Part shown: positions 6,320 to 10,850 of the stretch, piece after piece | How the letters are laid out: every line of letters starts with the position of its first letter | How positions within the stretch are numbered: the stretch's first letter is position 1 | From: Prevotellaceae bacterium UBA2757 | GTDB taxonomy: Bacteria > Bacteroidota > Bacteroidia > Bacteroidales > Bacteroidaceae | Direction: 5' to 3' | NCBI GenBank assembly: GCA_002353215.1 | Contig: DEJD01000095.1 | Coordinates: 4,449-15,298 of the forward strand | Length of the DNA: 10,850 nt | The notes under the pieces: generated by a model | What the model was told of the DNA's origin: nothing | The model's database searches: none | The model's input: the letters and a program-made list of their open reading frames with translations, nothing else | Program-made: the position numbers and the translations under genes

Positions 6320-7788
6320 ATTGCTGGTTTCTTTTTTACCGGGTCACAGGTAAGACCGCAACCGAGTTTTTTGAATATACGACGGTCAACCTCTCCTAAC
6401 ATGACTGTACTGTGAACCTGGCATCCACGAAGTTTTGGAAGTTGCATTAAGGCACGACGACAATTCTCGTCGTGGTCAGAGAGTACTGATATGGCAACAA
6501 GCACTTCGTCTGTATGCAGTCGTGGATTGATTCCCCCCAGATATTCTACCTTTGTCTTTTGTATAGGCTCAATCATGCTTTGTGGAATGAGATTTATCTC
6601 ATGGTCGATGCCTGCCAGATGTTTTGTGACATTCAGTATCAGTGCTGCACTGCATCCAAGCAGAGGAGATGAGTGGGCTGTGATGATCGTGCCGTCTTCA
6701 AGTTCCATAGCTGCTGATGTGTGACCTGTGCGCTCTTTTGTGGCATTGGCTGCAACAGTGGTGCGACGGTCGTCGGTGGTTATCTTTGCCTGATTGAAAA
6801 GTAATTTTATCTTGTTAATCTCAGCTTCATTGCACATTCCATCGACATATTTGTTGGTTGCATCATAATAGCGACGGATAATTTCATCCCTTGATGCCTG
6901 ACAACATACTTCATCGTCGGAAATGCAGAATCCAACCATGTTGACACCCATGTCGGTTGGTGATTTGTATGGGTTCTCTCCGTAGATGCCTTCGAACAGG
7001 GCATTGAGAACGGGGAATATTTCTATGTCGCGGTTGTAGTTTACTGCTACCTTGCCATATGCCTCAAGATGGAATGGGTCGATCATGTTGACATCGTTCA
7101 GGTCGGCTGTGGCTGCTTCGTAGGCGATGTTAACAGGATGTTTAAGAGGCAGACTCCATACTGGGAAAGTTTCGAATTTTGAGTAACCGGCATGGATGCC
7201 ACGTTTGTTCTCACAGTATAACTGACTGAGACATACAGCCATTTTACCGCTTCCCGGACCTGGGGCAGTGACGATTACAAGAGGACGGGTTGTCTCTACA
7301 TAGTCGTTCTTGCCAAATCCTTCGTCAGATGCAATGCGTGCTACATCATGCGGATAGCCGTCGATAAGATAGTGATAGTAGGATTTGATGCCCAAACGCT
7401 TCAGGCGCTGACGGAATGAGTCTGCTGCACGCTGTCCGTCGTAGTGGGTGATTACTACAGAGCCAACCATAAAACCGCGAGCCATGAATTCGTCGCGTAA
7501 ACGAAGTACATCTTCATCGTATGTAATACCAAGGTCGGCACGTATCTTATTGTTTTCAATATCCTCAGCGCTGATTACAATTACAATTTCAATGCTGTCG
7601 CATATCTGTTGGAACATGCGCAGTTTGCTGTCAGGCTTGAATCCTGGCAATACTCTTGACGCATGATGGTCGTCGAATAGTTTTCCGCCCAATTCCAAGT
7701 ACAGTTTGCCGTTGAATTGGGTGATTCTCTCCTTGATGTGTTCCGACTGAATGCGAAGATATTTCTCGTTGTCAAATCCTATTTTCAT
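6301..7788 (-). CDS. DUF1846 (UPF0371) family protein
   Basis: A 495-residue cytoplasmic protein matching the DUF1846/UPF0371 family, which has no settled function as far as I know. Recognisable family stretches: MKIGFDNEKYLRIQSEHI (1-18), GGKLFDDHHASRVLPGF (34-50), the glycine-rich loop VTAPGPGSGKMAVCLSQ (173-189), GYSKFETFPVWSLPLKHPVN (201-220), YEAATADLNDVNMIDPFHLE (223-242), and YNRDIEIFPVL (251-261). The GPGSGK loop resembles a Walker A nucleotide-binding loop but ends KM rather than K[ST]. No signal peptide or membrane segment. The ATG at 7788 gives the family's standard N-terminus. The gene is monocistronic and convergent with the tRNA: its stop codon TAG (6303-6301) is immediately adjacent to the tRNA discriminator base, so its mRNA must run antisense to the tRNA before reaching the hairpin at 6199-6220. 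Length is normal for the family. Confidence 0.9.
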   Translation of the reverse strand: MKIGFDNEKYLRIQSEHIKERITQFNGKLYLELGGKLFDDHHASRVLPGFKPDSKLRMFQQICDSIEIVIVISAEDIENNKIRADLGITYDEDVLRLRDEFMARGFMVGSVVITHYDGQRAADSFRQRLKRLGIKSYYHYLIDGYPHDVARIASDEGFGKNDYVETTRPLVIVTAPGPGSGKMAVCLSQLYCENKRGIHAGYSKFETFPVWSLPLKHPVNIAYEAATADLNDVNMIDPFHLEAYGKVAVNYNRDIEIFPVLNALFEGIYGENPYKSPTDMGVNMVGFCISDDEVCCQASRDEIIRRYYDATNKYVDGMCNEAEINKIKLLFNQAKITTDDRRTTVAANATKERTGHTSAAMELEDGTIITAHSSPLLGCSAALILNVTKHLAGIDHEINLIPQSMIEPIQKTKVEYLGGINPRLHTDEVLVAISVLSDHDENCRRALMQLPKLRGCQVHSTVMLGEVDRRIFKKLGCGLTCDPVKKKPAIKTNVS

Positions 7789-7812
7789 CTTAACCTAATT
7801 CTAAATCGGCTG

Positions 7813-7820
7813 CGAAGGTA
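7813..7820 (-). promoter_or_regulatory. Candidate -7 box for the DUF1846 gene
   Basis: TACCTTCG on the minus strand is one base off TAnnTTTG. It lies 24 bp before the DUF1846 ATG, so transcription would start near 7806 with a leader of under 20 bases. No TTG or TTTG is found at the usual -33 distance, so this rests on the -7 box and position only. Confidence 0.35.
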
Positions 7821-7841
7821 CGAAAATTTTGGAATTTCCTA

Positions 7842-7849
7842 TAATTTTG
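7842..7849 (+). promoter_or_regulatory. Candidate -7 box for the SIMPL-M15 operon
   Basis: TAATTTTG matches TAnnTTTG exactly. Transcription would start near 7856, leaving an AT-rich leader of about 55 bases before the SIMPL ATG. No good -33 element is visible, so support is partial. Confidence 0.4.
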
Positions 7850-7910
7850 CAGCGTATTCTACGTTTAATTATTTAAAATACATAACCAATATTTTAAATT
7901 TATAAGTGAA

Positions 7911-8630
7911 ATGGAAAAGACTAGTTACATCAAAGAAGCTGCTATAATTGCAGTAGGAGTTGTACTCGGATTGTGTACATTAGGAGTGAGCCTGAAGGCT
8001 GCCATGGATAATTTTACCAATAAAGACAGAAGGGTCACGGTGAAGGGTCTGGCTGAGAAGGAAGTTGATGCCGATAAGGTAACTTGGCCTATTCAGACTA
8101 AGGAGTTGGGTAATGACTTGCCTGCTCTCTATTCAAAGATTAATAGTACTAATGCAGTTATAAAGAAGTTTCTGACTGATAATGGATTAAAGGAGGATGA
8201 AATCAGTGTGAATGCCCCTACGGTAATCGACCTGAATGCAGAACGATATAGCGAGAATAATCGTAGTTTCCGATATAATATTACTTCAACTATCACGGTG
8301 AGTTCCCAAAATGTGAAACTGGTGCGTTCACTTATCAGTCGTCAGGGAGAATTGTTGCAGCAGGGTATTGCTATTGTTGACGGGGGATATGAGAATCCTA
8401 TTAAGTATGAGTTCGTCGCTTTCCGTGATATGAAACCGGAGATGATGACAGAGGCAATTAAGAATGCGGAAAAGACTGCCCAACAGTTTGCTGAGAATTC
8501 TAATTCGAAGTTGGACAAGATTATCAGTGCCGACCAAGGACAGTTCTCGATAGATAATCGTGATGAGAATACGCAATATATAAAGAAAGTTCGCGTAGTC
8601 ACTACGGTGACATATTCCCTGAAGGATTAA
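7911..8630 (+). CDS. Membrane-anchored SIMPL-domain (DUF541) protein
   Basis: A 239-residue envelope protein of the SIMPL/DUF541 family (relatives include E. coli YggE). The biochemical role is not settled; some members are linked to oxidative stress defence. Residues about 9-31 form one hydrophobic helix (AAIIAVGVVLGLCTLGVSLKAA), likely an uncleaved anchor with the rest in the periplasm. The SIMPL domain spans about 40-237, opening with the typical RRVTVKGLAEKEVDADKVTW (40-59) and containing SQNVKLVRSLISRQGELLQQGI and the helix AIKNAEKTAQQFAENSNSKL before the closing strand KKVRVVTTVTYSL. Start ATG at 7911 follows an AT-rich leader without a clear Shine-Dalgarno sequence, as usual in this phylum. 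The M15 peptidase gene starts 6 bp after its stop, so the two are surely one operon. Function is inferred from the family only. Confidence 0.9.
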   Translation: MEKTSYIKEAAIIAVGVVLGLCTLGVSLKAAMDNFTNKDRRVTVKGLAEKEVDADKVTWPIQTKELGNDLPALYSKINSTNAVIKKFLTDNGLKEDEISVNAPTVIDLNAERYSENNRSFRYNITSTITVSSQNVKLVRSLISRQGELLQQGIAIVDGGYENPIKYEFVAFRDMKPEMMTEAIKNAEKTAQQFAENSNSKLDKIISADQGQFSIDNRDENTQYIKKVRVVTTVTYSLKD

Positions 8631-8636
8631 TAACCG

Positions 8637-9398
8637 ATGAAATGTAATAAAATCATATTTCTCCACGTTATTCTCTGCTGTGTTTTCTCTTTGACAACAA
8701 AGGCGGAGAATAACGAGGAGAATGTTTTTTCAAATGCCGAACTGAAGATATTGCAGACATGGCAAGCCGGAGAGACTGTGTCGCAGTCTGCAGTCGATTT
8801 GTTCGGTGGTGTTGAAAAGTGTTTTGTGGTGGAGGATATCCCTGATGATGTATGGAGTAGGATGCAAGGTAAAACATATCGACCTAATCCATATGTGAAG
8901 CGTGACGATTTGCGTTATCTGCGTCTGTTACATAGCGATTATGATAATAAGATTCATCTGGGCGAGATGGTGTGCAATAAGAAAATTGCTAATGTGTTGA
9001 TTGATATTTTCAGGAAACTATACGAAGCAAATTATCCAATACAGCAAATATTGTTGCCCGATGTGTATAATGCTGATGATGAGACCCAGATGCGGGCAAA
9101 TAACACCTCGTGCTTTTGTTATAGGTCAATCAGTAATTCTAATAAGTTGTCGGCTCATGCACGAGGAATGGCTGTGGATTTAAATACTTTGTATAATCCA
9201 TACTATATAGACCGGAAGAATGGAACAAGATATGTGCAACCGGCTACAGCACGAAAGTATTGCGACAGGACTAAGTCGTTCCGCTATAAGATTGATGAGA
9301 ACGACTTAGCATATAAGTTGTTCAGACAACACGGTTTTTCGTGGGGCGGACACTGGAAGAGAAGTAAGGACTTTCAGCATTTTGAATTAAACGAGTAA
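8637..9398 (+). CDS. Secreted M15-family zinc peptidase (D-Ala-D-Ala carboxypeptidase-like)
   Basis: A 253-residue secreted zinc metallopeptidase of the M15 class, expected to trim D-Ala-containing peptidoglycan stems or related cell-wall peptides in the periplasm. Residues 1-23 form a signal peptide (MKCNKIIFLHVILCCVFSLTTKA). Its two cysteines at 14-15 are not in a good lipobox, so I favour ordinary secretion. The catalytic signature is intact: SAHARGMAVDLN (172-183) gives zinc ligands His174 and Asp181, and DFQHFEL (245-251) gives His248 with catalytic Glu250. GFSWGGHW (233-240) precedes the last motif, as in related enzymes. Exact bond specificity cannot be read. It follows the SIMPL gene by 6 bp and converges on the DUF2851 gene with 24 bp between stops. 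It uses AGG for arginine several times, the codon read by the tRNA in this window. Confidence 0.9.
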   Translation: MKCNKIIFLHVILCCVFSLTTKAENNEENVFSNAELKILQTWQAGETVSQSAVDLFGGVEKCFVVEDIPDDVWSRMQGKTYRPNPYVKRDDLRYLRLLHSDYDNKIHLGEMVCNKKIANVLIDIFRKLYEANYPIQQILLPDVYNADDETQMRANNTSCFCYRSISNSNKLSAHARGMAVDLNTLYNPYYIDRKNGTRYVQPATARKYCDRTKSFRYKIDENDLAYKLFRQHGFSWGGHWKRSKDFQHFELNE

Positions 9399-9435
9399 AT
9401 CTTAACCTCTGAAGTTTGCTGATTATTCCTCGTTT
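9389..9435. repeat. Inverted repeat spanning the convergent M15/DUF2851 gene ends
   Basis: AAACGAG (9389-9395) and CTCGTTT (9429-9435) are perfect 7-bp arms separated by 33 bp. They cover the final Asn-Glu codons of both convergent genes and the whole 24-bp intergenic gap. In the plus direction the second arm runs into TTTTCC, a weak U tract. It could be a long-loop bidirectional terminator, or chance sharing of an AAC GAG codon pair. No better terminator is visible here. Confidence 0.25.
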
Positions 9436-10721
9436 TCCTTTAGAAAACTGGGTGAATGCCGTATGTATTCATAACCAAAACGGCAACGAAGACAGTCGCG
9501 GCGCAGGCAATAGTTGTTGTGAAGGTGCAATAATGCCTGGCTGTCAGCAGCATTCTCCGGTTTAATACCTGCTTCTTCCCATTTTCTGATGATGGAGTTG
9601 ACCTCTGGTTTAATACTCTCCAATAACTTAATGGCATAGTCACAGTTTTCTGTGCTGTCTTTGTATTTGCCGTAACAGAAAACAATGGGTGCTATGGCAT
9701 TTATTATTAGCAGATCTTTCGATGCAATGGATAGTTCTTTGTTTGAAGATGATGAGGGCGCACCACCGAAGGTGTAATGGGTTTTCCAGTAACCGCTTAC
9801 ATTGGTGCTGAGCAGTTCTCTGATGTCTATAATGGTTGATGCGTTTAAAATTCGAGACAAATTGAGTTGTTGCTTGTAGTACAACATTGCCAACTGGGCG
9901 ATGCGGATGTGTGGGAAGTTTTGTGGACGAAGCCGTAGGAATTTCCATTCGTGTATGTCAATGGGTTGAAGATTGAATACCTTACGCAGATATTGGTATT
10001 CTTTTTTTAATTTTACATAGTATTCATCTGTAATATTTTCGTTGTCAAGTAGTCCTGCCTGTCCGAAGAATATTGCTTCTATCTGAAAAAGACTATCCTT
10101 GTGTTTTCCAACGGCAGGCATAGGAATAGAATATGCCCAATGTTCAAATGCATTGCCATTCTTGCCAAAACCAAAAGAACGGGCTACTGTAACAAATAAT
10201 GTATCTTCCCAATTCTTATTCAGAATATCTCGGCGATTCATAATCTGTTCAGTGCGCATTTCCATGCGTTCTACTTGCAGGGCGCTCATCCAACTATGTA
10301 TTTGCAGCTTGTTCAGATTGCCTATAATCTGCCTGCATTGCGGAATGGGATCTGCTCGTAGGAGGTCGTCGTAATTTTTACGCACATATTCGGGAATGGT
10401 TATCTGCAGTTGCGGTATTTCTTTTCCGTCAGAGTAGTGCACTGTGTCATCTGCATCACAAACAACGTGCAGAATAATATTTTCGTATGCCGGGTTGCCT
10501 TCGTGATGATGACGGTACCAGTCGCTGCTATGGATGTGGAGTTCTACATTCCCCACCCATACAACACCGGCGATTTTTATCTTTGCCTCAGAAAAATCAG
10601 GTCCGGCATCAAAGTTGTGGATTCCTGGATTCAGAACCTCTACTTCTCTCCCGTCTGTGGTCGATAAAACCTGCAGAGGAAATATTTTATGTTTCCAGCA
10701 ATAATGCAATAATTGTTCCAT
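9423..10721 (-). CDS. DUF2851 family protein
   Basis: A 432-residue protein of the DUF2851 family, common in Bacteroidetes and without a known function as far as I know. The N-terminus MEQLLHYCWKHKIFPL (1-16) is the family's usual start. It is followed by the most conserved block: NPGIHNFDAGPDFSEAKI (31-48), WVGNVELHIHSSDWYRHHH (55-73) and NIILHVVCDAD (81-91). The middle is helical (WEDTLFVTVARSFGFGKN). The C-terminus carries CLRRDCLRC (405-413), a CX4CX2C cluster that could bind a metal. No signal peptide or membrane helix, so cytoplasmic. I chose the ATG at 10721: upstream in-frame sequence to 10841 would add 40 Tyr/Lys-rich residues encoded by AT-rich DNA that contains the promoter. Single gene, convergent with the M15 peptidase gene. 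Confidence 0.9.
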   Translation of the reverse strand: MEQLLHYCWKHKIFPLQVLSTTDGREVEVLNPGIHNFDAGPDFSEAKIKIAGVVWVGNVELHIHSSDWYRHHHEGNPAYENIILHVVCDADDTVHYSDGKEIPQLQITIPEYVRKNYDDLLRADPIPQCRQIIGNLNKLQIHSWMSALQVERMEMRTEQIMNRRDILNKNWEDTLFVTVARSFGFGKNGNAFEHWAYSIPMPAVGKHKDSLFQIEAIFFGQAGLLDNENITDEYYVKLKKEYQYLRKVFNLQPIDIHEWKFLRLRPQNFPHIRIAQLAMLYYKQQLNLSRILNASTIIDIRELLSTNVSGYWKTHYTFGGAPSSSSNKELSIASKDLLIINAIAPIVFCYGKYKDSTENCDYAIKLLESIKPEVNSIIRKWEEAGIKPENAADSQALLHLHNNYCLRRDCLRCRFGYEYIRHSPSFLKENEE

Positions 10722-10742
10722 GGTATCAATTGAAAACACACG

Positions 10743-10750
10743 CAAAGATA
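10743..10750 (-). promoter_or_regulatory. Candidate -7 box for the DUF2851 gene
   Basis: TATCTTTG on the minus strand matches TAnnTTTG exactly, 21 bp before the ATG at 10721. Upstream DNA (10751-10800) is very AT rich, with TATATA runs that may act as an upstream element, but no TTG at the standard distance. The remaining 10751-10850 holds no gene that I can support. Confidence 0.5.
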
Positions 10751-10850
10751 TATATTTTTTCCAATATAGCTCATACACATTATATATTATATAGGGGCTG
10801 AAATAATATTTTTTAAAATAAATCCTGTAATATTTTGTCATTCCGTAAAA

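Noticed and set aside
7826..7839. Small palindromes AAAATTTT and GGAATTTCC in the DUF1846/SIMPL spacer
   Set aside because: Short and AT rich, expected by chance in such a spacer; no matching second copy seen.
10722..10841. Earlier start for the DUF2851 gene adding 40 residues
   Set aside because: The extension is Tyr/Lys/Ile-rich from AT-rich DNA and contains the exact TATCTTTG promoter box; the family start is MEQLLHYCW.
1..10850. Defence islands, mobile elements, CRISPR, toxin-antitoxin genes
   Set aside because: No transposase, integrase, repeat array or small paired genes were found; the window reads as core chromosome.

Overview
The window looks like chromosomal core sequence from a member of the Bacteroidales, most likely Prevotella or a close relative. 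Three things point there: the protein families present (DUF2851, the P-loop kinase with LLREFLGG C-terminus, SIMPL plus M15 pair, Kef/USP antiporter), promoter candidates of the Bacteroidetes type (TTG or TTTG, then TAnnTTTG at about -7), and start sites without clear Shine-Dalgarno sequences. I see no insertion sequence, prophage, integron, CRISPR array or toxin-antitoxin pair. Genus assignment is inference.

Layout. Positions 1-4385 carry a run of minus-strand genes, read right to left: an uridine-kinase-like P-loop kinase, dut (dUTPase), a TPR protein with a signal peptide, and a Kef-type cation:proton antiporter with a C-terminal universal-stress-like region that runs off the left edge. 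dut, the TPR gene and the antiporter gene are tightly packed (7-bp gap, then a TAATG stop/start overlap) behind a good promoter at 3212-3241. The kinase is divergent from a plus-strand Na/Pi cotransporter with a PhoU-like tail (4481-6196). Their 95-bp spacer holds an 18-bp perfect palindrome that could form two facing promoters.

Downstream of the transporter lie a strong hairpin (6199-6220), a tRNA-Arg(CCU) at 6229-6300, and, with no spacer, the 3' end of a convergent minus-strand DUF1846 gene (6301-7788). A 122-bp divergent spacer then leads into a two-gene plus-strand operon: a membrane-anchored SIMPL-domain protein (7911-8630) and a secreted M15 peptidase (8637-9398). A convergent minus-strand DUF2851 gene (9423-10721) and its AT-rich promoter region close the window.

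How the genes relate. The left block mixes nucleotide metabolism (dUTP removal, nucleoside or related kinase) with an envelope-facing TPR protein and ion transport. The SIMPL/M15 pair is envelope related. No new multi-gene system is evident. The points most worth checking are the compact versions of the kinase and TPR protein, the absence of the usual TM5 aspartate in the antiporter, the palindromic divergent promoter, and the hairpin-tRNA-convergent-gene junction.
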